Below, one piece after another: positions 48,690 through 60,759 of a stretch of 64,000 bases of DNA (positions within the stretch are counted from its first letter, which is position 1; each line of letters starts with the position of its first letter). Origin of the DNA: Dugong dugon (Eukaryota > Chordata > Mammalia > Sirenia > Dugongidae); contig CM057471.1 of the NCBI GenBank assembly GCA_030035585.1, positions 69,340,319 to 69,404,318 of the forward strand, in the 5' to 3' direction. Under the pieces are notes generated by a model. It worked only from the letters and a program-made list of their open reading frames with translations, searched no databases and had not been told where the DNA came from. Made by a program: the position numbers and the translations under genes.

Positions 48690-49562
48690 ATAAGACTGTC
48701 AGGAAGCATACACAGATGAAGGAGGTCACATGAGTCTGTGACAAACTGGAGAGTACATGCTCGTCTAAAGAGGGCAGCCACCAGGACCATAGTCTCATGG
48801 GACAACTAGGTCAACTGGCATAACTTAGTCCATAAAGATAATGTTCTACATCCTACTTTGGTGAGTAGCGTCTGGAGTCTTAAAAGCTTGCAAGTGGCCA
48901 TCTGAGATACAACTATTGGTCTCCTCCCGTCTGGAGTAGAGGGGAGTGAAGGAAACCAAAGATTCAAGAAAGAAATTAGTCCAGAGTGCTAATGGTCCAC
49001 ACAACCTCAGCCTCCACTACCCTGAGCCCAGAAGAACTAGATGGTGCCCAGCTGCCACTACTGATCGTTCTGATCAGGGACACAATATAAGATCCCTGAT
49101 AGAATGGGAGAAAAATGTGGAAACAAAACTCAAATTCCTAAAAAAGGCCACAGACTCACTGGACTGATAGTGACTAGAGGAATCCCCAACACTATCGACC
49201 TAACATACACTTTTAACTTGGAACTGAAGCCCCATCCAGAGGTCACCTTTCAGTCAAATAATGGATTGGCCTATAAAATAAACAGTAACACCCATGAGGA
49301 ATGCGCTCCTTTAAACAGTCAACTATAGGAGACCAAACGGTCAACATTTACACAAAACCAAAGATGAGAAGGCAAGAAGGGGCGCGGAAACTGTATGGAT
49401 GGAATCAAGGCAGGTGGAGTGGAAATGGTGGGAATGCTGACGCACTGCGAGGATTGTAACCAATGTCACAGAACATATTGTGTATGAACTGTTGAAGGAG
49501 AATCTAACTTGCTGTGTAAACTTCCATCTAAAACACAATAAAACATTCAAAAATAAATAAGT
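48690..49562 (+). repeat. Lineage-specific L1 3' UTR
   Basis: 'gggacaactaggtcaactggcataacttag', 'ctactttggtgagtagcgtctggagtcttaaaagcttgcaagtggccatct' and the terminal 'cttgctgtgtaaacttccatctaaaacacaataaaac' match the L1 3' UTR at 34.4-35.4 kb. A-rich tail at 49540-49570. No ORF2. Confidence 0.85.
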
Positions 49563-50312
49563 AAATAAAGAAGGAGCCACTACTCTGTTCTAGCCAACAG
49601 ATACCATGTAGAAATCCAGACCCAGCATTGTCAGACTTTTCAATTCATCAAGAAAGCTGAAATTCCAAATTTTCATGAAACTCTTGCAGGTTTTAAATGT
49701 TGACAACTAATATACTTTTATTTAGATATTCTGTAAGTCAAAATATATCTATAGGCCAAACTACTTTTAGCACATAGGATTTTGTACAAATAGGTGAAAA
49801 AGATATAATGCTGTATTTTCACTTTGAATCTTATTATTTATGCAGTTTATCTTTTCTTATGCTTACAGCACAGCATGTACTCATCATTCAATTTTGCTTG
49901 ACAGTGACTGTCAGCTCCCTTCAAAGAGAAGAGAGAAGCTTATTTTTTCTTTCAAATTCATATCTACAACAAATATTGGAACAAAAAAAAAAGATATATA
50001 ACTTTAGATAGAGGGGCTAAAGAGTGATCTCTTACTTATATGACTGAAGCATGCCTAGAAAAGGTATATGAGGATTCATTTGGCGAATGAGCTGCTAAAC
50101 TCTCTTAGAACTCCACGTTTTTAGAGAAAACTCTAATTTGCAAAACTATGCATAACTTTGAGGAAGGTGGTTTTAATGTAGGGTTTTCTTCCACTACTTG
50201 ATAAATTTGCCTTTCATAGGAAATTTTCTCTTTGGTGAGACATCAAAAAAGGAAGAGATGGTCTTGCCATTTGTAATGTTAATATATACTTATGGCTCCG
50301 TAACTGTTCCTT

Positions 50313-50535
50313 GGACTCAGGCAGACATGGCTATGGCAGCACGCTTGTCCATTTTCCCATTCTTGCCTACTCTGTAATATTCTTTGGACTTGGACAGACA
50401 TGGCTCTAGCAGCATGCTTGTCCATTTTCTCACTTTTGTCTGTTCTGAGATATTTCCTTGGATTCGGGCAGACATTCTAGCTCTGGCAGCATGTTTGTCC
50501 ACTTCCTGCTTCTGCCCTTTTTGAATATATGCCGA
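50313..50535 (+). repeat. Three tandem units of about 74 bp with an adjoining polyA signal
   Basis: Units start at 50313, 50386 and 50460, each beginning 'gga(c/t)t(c/t)gg(a/g)cagacat' and containing 'agcatgcttgtccattttc'-like text. AATAAA at 50535-50540 and an A run at 50556-50568 follow, so the block looks like the end of a reverse-transcribed or LTR-type element. Class not recognised. Confidence 0.75.
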
Positions 50536-50785
50536 ATAAAACTTTCTTTTTGCTTTAAAAAAAAAAAAGAAAAAGGGAAGAAAACCATCCCCACATATCC
50601 CCTTGTTATCATATACTGAGTTTAAATGAACATTTCTGGCTTTACACACGTTTTATGTATATAAATAAAACAAGGGTTTATAAGAATTTTTCTCTGCTCC
50701 TCAAAATGTTACTGCAATAATGGCCCCACAGAAAGAACAAGTGCAGCAATGTATCTGACCTCAAAATTTCTTCTCATTCCTTCTT

Positions 50786-51345
50786 GTTGTTATTGTTAGG
50801 TGTTGCTGAGTTGGTTCCAACTCATAGCAACCCTATATACAACATAACAAAACACTGCCAGTCCTGCACCACCCTTAACAATCGTTGCTATGTTTGAGTC
50901 CATTGTTGTAGCCACTGTGACAATCCATCTCGTTGAGGATCTTCCTCATTTAAATGACCCTCTACTTTAACCAAGTATGATGTCCTAATGGGACTGGTCC
51001 CTACGGATAACATGTCCAAAGGACATGAGACTAAGTCTCACCATTCTCACTTTTAAGGAGCATTCTGGTTGTACTTCTTCTAAGACAGATTTGTTTGTTC
51101 TTCTGGCAGTCCACGCGATATTTTCAACATTCTTCGCCAACACCGTTAATTCAAAGGCATCAATTCTTCTTCCGTCTTCCTTATCCATTGTCCACTTTTC
51201 ACATGCATATGAGGCAACTGAAAATATCATGGCTTGGGTCAGGGGTACCTTAGTCCCCAGAGTGACATCTTTGGTTTTTAACACTTCAAAGAGGTCTTTT
51301 GCAAAAGATTTTTCCAATGGAATACGTCCTTTGATTCCTTCTTAG
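50786..51345 (-). pseudogene. RTE-type LINE, C-terminal and 3' fragment
   Basis: The minus strand from 51317 reads EVLKTKDVTLGTKVPLTQAM, ASYACEKWTMDKEDGRRIDA and VRMVRLSLMSFGHVIRRDQS in one frame, typical of RTE/BovB C-termini. The AfroSINE-like 3' tail is at 50786. RT core absent. Confidence 0.85.
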
Positions 51346-51359
51346 TCACCCATTATAAA

Positions 51360-51760
51360 TCTCCAGACCTTGATGTTCAAGCATTCCCTGAAGCCACCAA
51401 AGATTGTGGCAGAGATCCATGACTATCCCAGGATCCAGTAACTGCCTTTGAATGTAACTATCTTTACATCAATTGTAAACAAGTGTTAAACTCTTAGCTC
51501 CATAGGCAGTACCTACCAGGTCAGTATAAACTCTGAAATAACGGCAGAGGTCAAGGTAATGAGGGCTCAATATAAACTCTGGATCTTGTCCCACCCCAAC
51601 CCTATTTAAAAGAATCCTTATCAAAAGGGAACTACCCAGCAAAAGGCCACCTACACAAGAGACTTGATCCTGCAGATTTGGCTAAAGCTTTGGAAGCAGG
51701 CTCTTGGAACTGTTGAGAATGCAAAATACCTAAATCACTAGCAGGAAGTTATGGAGGAAA
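51360..51760 (+). other. LTR-like unassigned block
   Basis: A dense stretch with a TATA-like 'cctatttaaaag' at 51599-51611 and 'cactagcaggaagttatgg' near its end suggests an old LTR. I cannot place it in a family and see no clear TG...CA ends. Confidence 0.25.
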
Positions 51761-52109
51761 GGAGACAGAAAGGAAAAAAAAAGGAGGATTTGTGAATTTA
51801 TCTTCATTTGCTTTAAGAAAGAACCTGTCTGACAAATAGCGGAATAATCCTCAGCCTGAGTCAGAGAAGAAATCTCTCTGGGAACCTGTTAGTATGGTGA
51901 ATTACTCCATTTCATATCCAAAATCATCCTAATTTATGCAAAAGAAGAGTTCTAATGACACTCAGAAAATAGCGTTTATTCTTTTGTATACAAAAAGTCC
52001 CATTATTTATGTTGTAAATCATTACACTGCTTTAAACTCTTCCATTAGCATCTGAGACTTGTCACAGGTCAAGAGGGCTAGAGACAGGATAGAAGACTAG
52101 TCAAAACAG

Positions 52110-52290
52110 GCTCTAAAGTCTCAGACACTTCTCTACTATGTACTTTGGTGCAAGTTATTTAACCTTCCCAAGCCTCAGAGTTCTCATCTGCAAAAGGGGG
52201 ATAGTAATTATCTTTGTTAAGGGTTTTATGAGTGCTTAATAAGAAAATGCATAATGTACTTAGTGCATAAGACATATCAGCTATCATTAT
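52110..52290 (+). repeat. MIR
   Basis: 'ggtgcaagttatttaaccttcccaagcctcagagttctcatctgc'. Confidence 0.8.
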
Positions 52291-53407
52291 TATTATGCGG
52301 TAAAAGCCACATACCATCAAGTTCTGTGTCTGCCTTCCTGACTAAACCAGAGTCCCCTGAGGGTAGAACTGTGTCTTAGCTTGGCACATACACCAAAAGG
52401 GAGAAAGGGAGAGGAAAGAAAAGAACAATAACTGTGTTAAATAACTAGGTACTACAAATTTTTTTTAAAAGTATATAATTTTAAATAACCCTTTTCACCC
52501 TACTGAATCCATACCTAGTACCTGGCACATAAAGAATACCCAAAATGGTAATTTCCTTTTCTTCCCTGATCACTAATATTCAGCCTTAAGTTCATCCTCT
52601 GAAGATCACACTTGGACTTAAATAAACTGATTTCTGAGGCCAAAAATTACAAGATACAATTTGACAACTAGGAATGGACCCATTCAGACATGGGACCGAG
52701 TACTGGGATTTTAGATAGGACCCATATAGGCATTTTAGCTGGGATGTACATTTCTCTTTTGCAGCTTGAAATCACAAAAAGTCTCCTTGGGATCGCAAGA
52801 TCCTTGACAGCTGACTATAAAGCTAGAGCAAGCTAGTGTTATCAGGAAGTCTTAATCTGAAACTGTTTTATATCTTTCCTATTTATCAGACCATCACCTG
52901 TGCATCCCTACTTTGTAGGCATCTACCAGCACTGTTAGCAAGAGAACCCTATGGTGAGGACAGGGATTAATTTAACTTTCAAGTCTCTTTTAAAATGCTC
53001 ATTTATCTAGGTCCTTGAACAGCAGAATATATTTTATTTTTTAAGGTCTGAGTCAGCAAGAACCCTAAATACATCATGTTTTTAAAATGGTAATGGTCAG
53101 GTTTTAAGTTGTACAAAATTTTTTCCTCAGCATGCTTTCTCTAAGACCTTGCTATTGACCAAAGAGAAAGTACATACTCTGAGTACTTGTTTTAAATAAG
53201 CAGAGGTTAACTTCTTTGGTCTCCTTAGAGGTTCAATAAATGCGTTGGCAGATGATCATTTGGAAGGTTACCTGCTGCTGAATGGGAGAAGGAAACTAAA
53301 CAACCTAACAGTCAACCAGATGGTAAAGAACAGTCTTGGCGAAAGTAGTCAGCAGTATATGAGTTCTGTTCCTCTAACTGAACTGTTTACTTGAAGCAGT
53401 AACTTAC

Positions 53408-53443
53408 ACTTGCTAACATCTGAAATGATTTCTCTTTGTGTCA
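53408..53443 (-). CDS. Candidate 36-bp coding exon of the same minus-strand gene
   Basis: On the minus strand CCTGTGTTTCTTAG precedes the block (AG at 53444-53445) and GTAAGTTACTG follows it (GT at 53406-53407). The block is two bases, 11 codons (TQREIISDVSK) and one base. Joined to the previous exon it continues the open frame through a valine codon and again uses phase-1 introns on both sides. It lies just under 900 bp from the preceding exon. Because it is so short the call rests on the splice sites and frame compatibility, and chance is not excluded. Confidence 0.5.
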
Positions 53444-53544
53444 CTAAGAAACACAGGCTAGTTTAACTTAATAAAGTACAGTTACAACAGCCCATGAGTT
53501 CAGAAAGACTACGATTTTCAACATTATACTACATAGCCGGGAAC

Positions 53545-53780
53545 AGCATACACTTAATAGCATTTACCATTTGTCAAGTATTGTTCCAAACACTTTACAC
53601 ATATTACTTCTTTTAATCCTCACAACAGCCCTATGTAGGAATAAATTTTTACCATCTCCATTTTACAGATGAGAAAATTTAGGCACTTAAAGAGAAATTA
53701 AATAACCAAGATCCCAGGGCTAGTAAATATTGAAGCCAAGATGAACTCCAATCACAGGCCAAAGTCTGTGCTCTTAATTC
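53545..53780 (-). repeat. MIR
   Basis: Antisense MIR close to an end-to-end copy: 'gttccaaacactttacacatattac', 'catctccattttacagatgagaaaattt', 'ccaaagtctgtgctctt'. It begins about 100 bp from the small exon at 53.4 kb. Confidence 0.85.
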
Positions 53781-53799
53781 AGAAAAGTTCTGACTTGTA

Positions 53800-54250
53800 T
53801 AAAAGCTAAAGCACTCATCTGAAATGCAGACAAAAAATTTATACACAAAGATGTTCACTGTAGCACTATGTATGATGAAGAAAAAACTGGAAACCATCTA
53901 AATACCCAACAATAAATAAATCGTGGTAAAGCTATCCAGCTATAATGAAATAGCATGCTTTCATTAAAAATATTCATGAAAAATGTTTCATGACTTGGGA
54001 CAATGATCCCAATGTAATGCTGAGTAGGAAAAATAGTAAGACTGCATACATATTATGATTCCTAATTATGTTTAAAAAAATGAGCTCAGACACAAACTGA
54101 ATGGATATATTCTCATTCTCAAATGAGAAACAATGGTTATTTCTAGGTGATGGGTGTTCATATTTTTCTTTTCAGTGTCTTCCACATTTTCCACAACGAG
54201 CATGCATTATTCTACTATCAGTTTAAACAAAGGCATTTTTTTTCTTTTAC
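53800..54250 (+). repeat. Old L1 3' UTR
   Basis: 'gcagcac'-type text 'gttcactgtagcactatgtatgatgaag' and 'tctaggtgatgggtgttcatatttttctttt...acattttccacaacgagcatgcattattc' are sense L1 3' features. It ends about 80 bp from the exon at 54333. Confidence 0.7.
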
Positions 54251-54332
54251 TCAAACTGCACCAAGATCCTCAACCAGTTGATAAAAACTGCTAAAAAGCT
54301 TTTAATCTGTTTAACTTTAAATAGTTACTTAC

Positions 54333-54413
54333 CTTGAGTTAATAATACACTTTGTTCATCAGACACCACACTGAATACATACTGAAAAGAGTATCCATCT
54401 TCAACTTTGGAAA
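54333..54413 (-). CDS. Internal 81-bp coding exon of the same minus-strand gene
   Basis: On the minus strand the acceptor is TTTTAATTCAG (AG at 54414-54415) and the donor CTCAAG|GTAAGTAACT (GT at 54331-54332), both close to consensus. Only one frame is open: two bases, 26 codons reading SKVEDGYSFQYVFSVVSDEQ then SVLLTQ, then one G. Its entry phase matches the exon at 57.6 kb (joined codon ATT) and its exit phase matches the small exon at 53.4 kb (joined codon GTG). The other frames hit a stop. The alternating hydrophobic pattern suggests beta strands, which is inference only. The exon lies between two L1/MIR-rich stretches and contains no repeat sequence itself. I do not recognise the family. 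Confidence 0.7.
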
Positions 54414-54719
54414 CTGAATTAAAATATGAGTATTTTCAATTGTGGTCAAGATTTACTCTCCATTTAATTATTTGTAAGATTATTTTACAAAAAGAGACAT
54501 GAATTTAACTATAGATATGCCAACATTCAGAAATGGTTTTGCTGAAATAGATAAAAAAGGAATAAAAATTTGACTGGCAAGGAAGAACAGCTGTTGCTAA
54601 TCCAACTCTTTACCCTTTGACCCTCTATCTGGCCAATAACTGGACAGTATCAATTGTTTTCCTGTATTATGTGCTGTTTACAATCCCTGTGAGGCATGAA
54701 AGGAATTCATAATTTAGCC

Positions 54720-57570
54720 TAGAAAGCTGACAGCCTTTATTGGGGAGGAGCCCCTTGTCTATGGGACAGAAATCAGATCAAGCAGCTGTCCTGAAGCCAC
54801 AGGTCCATTTACTGTTCCTGTTTTATAGCCTAATTGGTCCCCAAACGTAAATCAATTATTTCTCCTGTTTTAAGCAACAATGACTTCTATTCTCTAACTT
54901 CCCTTGTATCAAGTTGGTTCTTGTTCTCTGGAGTTTTACAACTACATGGTAAACATGATGGCTGAGGAAAAAACTTGGGGAGTAGGGGAGACTGGGGTCA
55001 TTTGGAAACAGAAGCACAGAAAGGTTATGCTGTTTTGAACTTCTCTTGACCTTTGACTGCCCTTGTCCTTAGCTTATGCTAATAGAATGGGTATAGGGAG
55101 GCTTCTTGTAGAAATGAACTTAGCCTGAACCTGTGCCATAACACTGGACTGCGGGAAGCCCAGGAATTATAGGAAGGCAGCCAGAGTGTGAACAGCTGTC
55201 CATCTTCTAGGCATGGCTGCCCATCTGCTCTATCACAGAAAAATTTAAGAAGACTATTTGAATTGGACGGGTCTATCTTTCCTCAACTAGTTCCAATACA
55301 TTCCACCTGTTGTCCCAACTTGTTGTCCACAATCACTGCCAAGCACAATAGGAAATTAGCGACAACAGTATTTCCTATTCCAAAACAAACAACCGTGGGC
55401 AGGCTTTCCCTAACAGGAACTTGGGGCGGGGGGAACAACACTGGGACCTTCAAATTCCAAATATGTAACACAGAGAAATTCCTCACTGTTCTCAATCTAA
55501 TGTGCAAAAGTCATGTGGTATTAACAGAAGATATTCCTTCCCAGTCAGAAGCCACAGAATTTGCAGTATCAACACCTATAACTAAACACAACGCACATAA
55601 GCCATTTCAATCTTGAGGCTTCCTATCACTTGGTAGGGCTAAGTATACTCATTTGAATTTCTATATTGGTGCTGATTGAGATGATAATATTTTATATACA
55701 CCCATTTACTACTGTAAGAATTGGATCCTCTGTATTTCTTCGGAGAAAGAATAAAAACACTATTAACTTCACAAAGATAATATAGAAGTTACTAAGAATA
55801 CTCCCCACATACACTATGTTCAATTTCTTAAAAGAAAAATGATTTTGTAAAGGTGACTCCCAATCTGTACTGACATATAAAATCATGATTCAATATCTGT
55901 TTATTTTCAATGGAATGGAGAGGTCTATAAATCACCACATCTAGCTAGGCAGTCTATGCAGAAATGTTAAATGAGCTAGGATTATTTGACCCAGAAAGAA
56001 GAATAGTTCAGTAATAATCTTTATGAGACTATCAAGGGCCTTTCTCAGAAGATGGGCATGAACTATTCTCAACTACTACTAAGTACAGAAAAGGAGAATA
56101 AGTTTGGGTACTAAGTACCAAATTAGCGGTAGTAAAAATGTCTTTTCAAGTAATTCCAGACAAGGAAATATTTTCCACTGGACTATTAATCCATGAAGGC
56201 AGGAGCTAAGTTGTTATTTATGTATCCCTGGTGCCTAGAACTGGGCCTGGAGCAGACAGAGTACTCAGTGTTTAACAAATTGAATTTTTAACTATCTGGC
56301 ATGTTTTATGTGTAGTTCTGTCAGAAAGACTGTAGGGCATATCTCAATCTCCTTCCTAGTGCTCAAAAATGATTCTTATAAAGGACTCAAGAAAATAACT
56401 CACTTTACCTTTTCCTCCTCCTAAGTAAAAGTTATTCATAAGATAAGGACAGAGAAAAAATAGTATATTCATTCATATGTTACTGAAACAACGGGCTAGG
56501 AGGCAGGGGAAGCTGGGGCTATACTACCTAACACAGAACTGCTAAAAAGTCAGTTTTAACAACTTCTAAAAAGTCAGATTCATTTCCCCCATGTTTGATA
56601 AGCATTGTGAAACTTGTTTTGTCTCTCAACTAGTAAGTAGTAGTTGAACAAACATGGATGTTTATACTACATAAGGTGTGCGGGGAAAATGTAAGACATG
56701 TCAGAAGGTCCATGCCCTCAGAGAGCTGAAATTAGCCAGGACGGTGGGAAGATGAGCTTTAACACTTACTTCAGCACCAGACTGGTGGCAAATAAATAGC
56801 CAGCCCCATAACCCTAAAATGTACTAGAATCAGAGAAATAGCCCTAGACCATTTCATGGATTCTTGATTGCGTTATTATTTGACCTTTCGGCATAATAGC
56901 AAAATAAAATCTACATACACTGAGCATTCCCCTGTATACATGTTCTATTTCTAACAATTATAACCATGTCCCAGAAAGGTACATGCCACATTCTGGTAGT
57001 ATCAGAAACATAAATGATTATCTATGGTCAAGACTTACATAGTCCTGAAAAGCACCATTTAATTAGATCTTGAAATGGTGACCCTCATACCATGACCTTA
57101 AGAACGTAAATGAAAGTGCTTTACAAATTAAACTGTGGTACAAAGATGACCAACTGTAAGTTTCTAAACCAAGCATAATCCTTCTTTGCAACAAAATTAT
57201 GTTTAGAACTAGTCAACATTTTAGGAAAATGGTTGAGAATATATGGCTGTATGTGTGCATGAATGAAAATACAAGTTTTTTGTTGTTGCTGATTTTGGAG
57301 GAGGATGAAAACAGAGCAAGAAGATGGATATTAAACCAAAATTTTCAGCAAACTGACTTTCCATTAAATGGACAGATTCTGGCCATCGAATAATATAAGG
57401 AGGAGAAAAGGAAAGCATAGCTAAAAAAAATAAAACACCCTTCCCATAATTATAAATTAAAGTGAAATAAAATCTGAGAGTCAAAAGAATAAGGCTTATC
57501 AATAACACGTCATGCATTTAAAAGTTTACACATCCTTTTCTTACCAATGAACATCAGGGAACACTCAGAA
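54720..57570. other. Intron between two good exons, mostly unique
   Basis: Apart from the L2 at 56165 no repeat is clear. A 142-codon plus-strand frame (55188-55616), the longest plus-strand one in the window, lies here. It is rich in S, T and P, has no recognised motif and no splice or promoter support, so I do not call it a gene. Confidence 0.5.
56165..56288 (+). repeat. L2 3' terminus
   Basis: 'ccatgaaggcaggagctaagttgttatttatgtatccctggtgcctagaactgggcctgg'. Confidence 0.65.
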
Positions 57571-57575
57571 CTTAC

Positions 57576-57617
57576 TAGTGCCTGGGTCAAGCTCTGCCAG
57601 TTCATCCTGACAAAATC
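57576..57617 (-). CDS. Internal 42-bp coding exon of the same minus-strand gene
   Basis: The minus strand shows an acceptor with a good polypyrimidine tract (GTTTTCTTTTTAG) ending at 57618 and a donor ACTA|GTAAGTTC with GT at 57574-57575. The 42-bp exon starts with two bases completing a codon, has 13 full codons (FCQDELAELDPGT) and ends with one base. Its phases (1 in, 1 out) fit the exon at 62.8 kb upstream and the exon at 54.4 kb downstream, where A plus TT makes isoleucine. An alternative donor at about 57542 (GTAAGAAAAGG) would extend the exon, but in this frame a TGA follows immediately after the chosen donor. Such a short exon would be weak evidence alone; the joint frame with its neighbours is the main support. 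The family is not recognised. Confidence 0.65.
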
Positions 57618-57724
57618 CTAAAAAGAAAACAATACAGACAAAAGATTACGGTTTGTGAATTACTCCAGGCTGACTCCAAATATGAAAAAAGAAGTATAAT
57701 TTAGCAGAAATAAAATTCATTCTC

Positions 57725-57925
57725 AGGAATCAAATTCAGGTGTGAATCCTAGCTCAACATTAACTACTGTGCATGCCTCTCTGAGCCTCCATTTTATCAT
57801 CTTAATACAAAAATGGAGATAATAATGCCACTTACCACAGAGTTGAAATCAACATTAAATTAGATGCCTATATAAAATGTTTAGTATAGTTCTTGGCCCA
57901 CAATAGAAGCTCAGTAAGCAATAGC
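57725..57925 (+). repeat. MIR
   Basis: 'gtgtgaatcctagctcaacattaactactgtgcatgcctctctgagcctccattttatcatc'. Confidence 0.7.
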
Positions 57926-57996
57926 ACAAATTAAATAAAATTAATAGCATACCAATGTTAGTTAAAATAAAATTTCACAGAAAAATTACAATTCAT

Positions 57997-58236
57997 GTGT
58001 AGCCATTGTTGTGTGCCTTCCAGTCAATTCTGATTCGTACCCATTGCCATCGAGTGGATTCCAGCTCATAGCAACCCTACAGGACAGAGTAGAACTGCCC
58101 TATAGGGTTTCAAAAGCTGTAAATCTTTATGGAAGCAGACTGCCACATCTTTCTCCCCTTGGAGCAGTTGGTGAGTTCAAACCTCCAACCTTTCGGTTAG
58201 CAGCTGAATGCTTAACCATTGCACCATCAGGGCTCC
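57997..58236 (-). repeat. AfroSINE with duplicated 3' tail and target-site duplication
   Basis: Antisense copy. The 3' end has two successive tail units ('gtgccttccagtcaattctgattcgt' then 'ccattgccatcgagtggattccagctcatag'). Duplicates 'tacaattcat' at 57987-57996 and 58237-58246. Confidence 0.92.
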
Positions 58237-58554
58237 TACAATTCATTTAATATCTATCATGTTCTACTCAGTGTTATTAGTTATTTTCCAGTAGAAAGCA
58301 AATATATGAAATATTAACTTACAAAAATTATCAGATAAAGTAATTTTATTTACTTTCACAGATGCTGAAGAGTTCTACCTACACACACAACAGAAGCAGT
58401 TCTTCCATTAATAAGTATGCTATTCAGGTTGGAATAAATACTCTCAAAGCACCTTTCAGACTCAAAAAAGTCTATCCTACATCTGTCTCATTAGTATGTA
58501 ACACTGGGGAGAAAAATCAAGCACAGAGAATGACAAACACACAGTAGGTGTTCT

Positions 58555-58895
58555 ATATATAACTGATAAAAGTTTTTTTCCTCCTCCCCCTGCAACAATA
58601 GTCTCCTTTCTCCTATTTGCCTTCTGCTCATCTTCAGTTTAAATATTTCCTCTGAAAAGTTTTCCCTTGCCTCCCTTAATCCTGACTTACACACAAGTCA
58701 AAGCCCCCGGTTAAAATGATCTCTAACACCTTGTACTTCTCCTTTACAGCACTCATCAACAAGGAATTACTTGTTCAGTGTATGCCTCTACTATTAGACT
58801 GCTCTATGGAGCAGGGACCTGACCTATCTTGTTCACAACTGTATCCTAGTACCTCTCACAAGCCTAGCATTCAATAAACATCAACTACAGTATCT
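58555..58895 (+). repeat. L2 3' end
   Basis: 'tctgaaaagttttcccttgcctccc', 'cacccttgtacttctcc'-like text and 'gtatcctagtacctctcacaagcctagcattcaataaacatc'. Confidence 0.7.
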
Positions 58896-58904
58896 CAACG
58901 GTAA

Positions 58905-60178
58905 ATTTAAAAATACCGGAGCCACCAATGTTCATTGCGGCACTATTTACAGTAGCCAAAAGGTGGAAACAATTAAATGCCCATCAAAAGACGAATGGAT
59001 AAACATGTGGTCCATACAGACAATGGAATACTACTCAGCCAGTAGAAGAAATGAAGTCTTGATACATGCTACAATATAGATGGAGCTGGAAGACATTATG
59101 CTGAGGGGAATAAGTCAATCACAAAAGGACAAACATTGTATAACCACACGTATATAAAAACACAAGAAAAGGCAAGCTTATAAAGAACAAGTTTATTAGT
59201 GATTACAAGGGGCGAAGGGGAAGAGGGGATTAACTGTGATGGAAATAGTGCATTGATTAAGGGTAGGGTTGCACAGCCAATTACTGTAATTGCTGTTAAT
59301 AAGTTGTACACCTGGAAAAAGCTGAACAGGCAAAAATTGTGTAATATATTTATAGTGACAACAACAAAAAAAAAAGAGTAGCTGCTCAGGCTGCTTATGT
59401 ACAACCAAAAATCTAAAGGGATTTGGTTCCCTGGTTTGGAGGTTTAGGGTAATGGTTTCATGAGACATCATAGTTAACTGGCCTAATAACTTGTTTAGTG
59501 CTTCTCTTCTACCTCCTAGTTTGCTGCGTAGTACCTGGGGTCTTAGAAGGTTGCAAGTGGTCATCTAAGGCACAACAATTAGTCTCTATTCACCTGGAGC
59601 AACAGAGGAAGAAGGAGAGTCAGGAATAGGAGGAGGAAATGGAATGTGTGGCTAACTGCCTCCATAAACAACTGCCTTCTTTGCCATAAGACCAGATTCC
59701 AGCTACCATTACTGAACATTTTGATCAAATATTCTATAGAAGAATCCTGCTCAAAAGGGGGAAAATGCAGAACAGAAGCTCATGCTGCCAGACTTCATGT
59801 AGCCATAAAGGCTGGATGAACCCCTGAATATACTGCCCTGAGATAATCTTAAAACTTTAAATCAAAAATATCCCCTGAAGTCTTCTTAAAACCAAAGAGT
59901 AGTTTAGCTTAACTAGTAAAAAATGTCTGCCTTCAGCATTATGCTCTTCTAAGAACTATCTATATGGGATCAAACTGACAATAGCAACTCAGAAGATTAG
60001 ATAGGGACCTTAACGGGTAATCAATTTATGTTAATGGGGGGAACAACTCAGAAAAGGTGAGTGAGAATATTTAGACAACTCAAAGAATGTAATCAATGTC
60101 ACTAAATGGTACATGTAAAAACTGTTGAATTGGTTTACGTTTTGCTGTGTATATTCTCAACAACAAAATAAAGTTAAA
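58905..60178 (+). pseudogene. 5'-truncated L1: ORF2 end and long 3' UTR
   Basis: 'gttcattgcggcactatttacagtagccaaaaggtgg', 'atggatggagctggaagacattatgctgag'-like text and 'gaataagtcaatcacaaaaggacaaacattg' mark the ORF2 end, frame broken. The 3' UTR has the lineage motif 'ggtcttagaaggttgcaagtggtcatctaagg'. It ends 'tgctgtgtatattctcaacaacaaaataaagttaaaaa'. Confidence 0.8.
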
Positions 60179-60180
60179 AA

Positions 60181-60722
60181 TATATGTATCAGTAGTTGCC
60201 AGGGGTTCAGGAAGAAGGAAAGGATGAAAAGACGGAGCACAGGACATTTTTAGGGCAGTGAAAATTATTCTGTATGACACTGTAATGGTGGATACATGAC
60301 ATCAAGCATTTGTCAAAACCTATAGTGCTGTACAATGCACAGAGTGAACCCTAACTGGTGCAAATGATTTGCATTCAACCACTAACTTAAAGGTTGGCAG
60401 TTCAAACTCACCCAGTGGTGCCATGAAAGAAAGGTCTGGCAATCTGCTTCTGTAAAGATTATAGCAAAGAAAACCCTATGGAGAAATTCTATTTTGTAAC
60501 ACAAAAGGCCCCCATGAGTCAGAACCTACTCAATGGTGTTTTGTTGTTGTTGTTTTAGTTAATAATAACGTATCAATATTGGTTCATCAATCATAGTAAA
60601 TGTACCACAAGAATGCAAGAGAAATTGTGTGCAGGGGAGAAAGGGGGTATATAAGAATTCTCTGTACTTTCTGCAGTTTTTCCATAAACCTAAAACTGCT
60701 TTCAAAAATAAAGTCTATTAAA
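60181..60722 (+). repeat. Old L1 3' UTR, split by a SINE
   Basis: 'tcagtagttgccaggggttcaggaagaagg' and 'tgtcaaaacctatagtgctgtacaatgcacagagtgaaccctaa' precede, and 'gcagtttttccataaacctaaaactgctttcaaaaataaag' follows, a SINE at 60340-60556. Confidence 0.8.
60340..60556 (+). repeat. AfroSINE, diverged type
   Basis: 'actggtgcaaatgatttgcattcaaccactaacttaaaggttggcag' to 'gtcagaacctactcaatggtgttttgttgttgttg'. The head differs from the main copies. Confidence 0.8.
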
Positions 60723-60728
60723 TAAATA

Positions 60729-60757
<29 letters not shown>
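60729..60757. repeat. TA microsatellite
   Basis: About 14 TA units beyond the L1 tail. Confidence 0.9.

Positions 60758-60759
<2 letters not shown>

Noticed and set aside
50035-50053. 19-bp microexon with donor GTAAGAGATC on the minus strand
   Set aside because: Phase does not fit the other exons and so short a block cannot be supported from sequence alone.
53230-53393. Open plus-strand stretch with protein-like composition (LEGYLLLNGRRKLNN)
   Set aside because: No start codon, no convincing acceptor, and it lies against the candidate minus exon at 53.4 kb; about 60 codons without a stop is expected by chance.
55188-55616. 142-codon plus-strand frame, longest plus-strand ORF in the window
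   Set aside because: No recognised motif, no conserved-looking domain, no promoter or splice support; length is within chance for 64 kb in both orientations.
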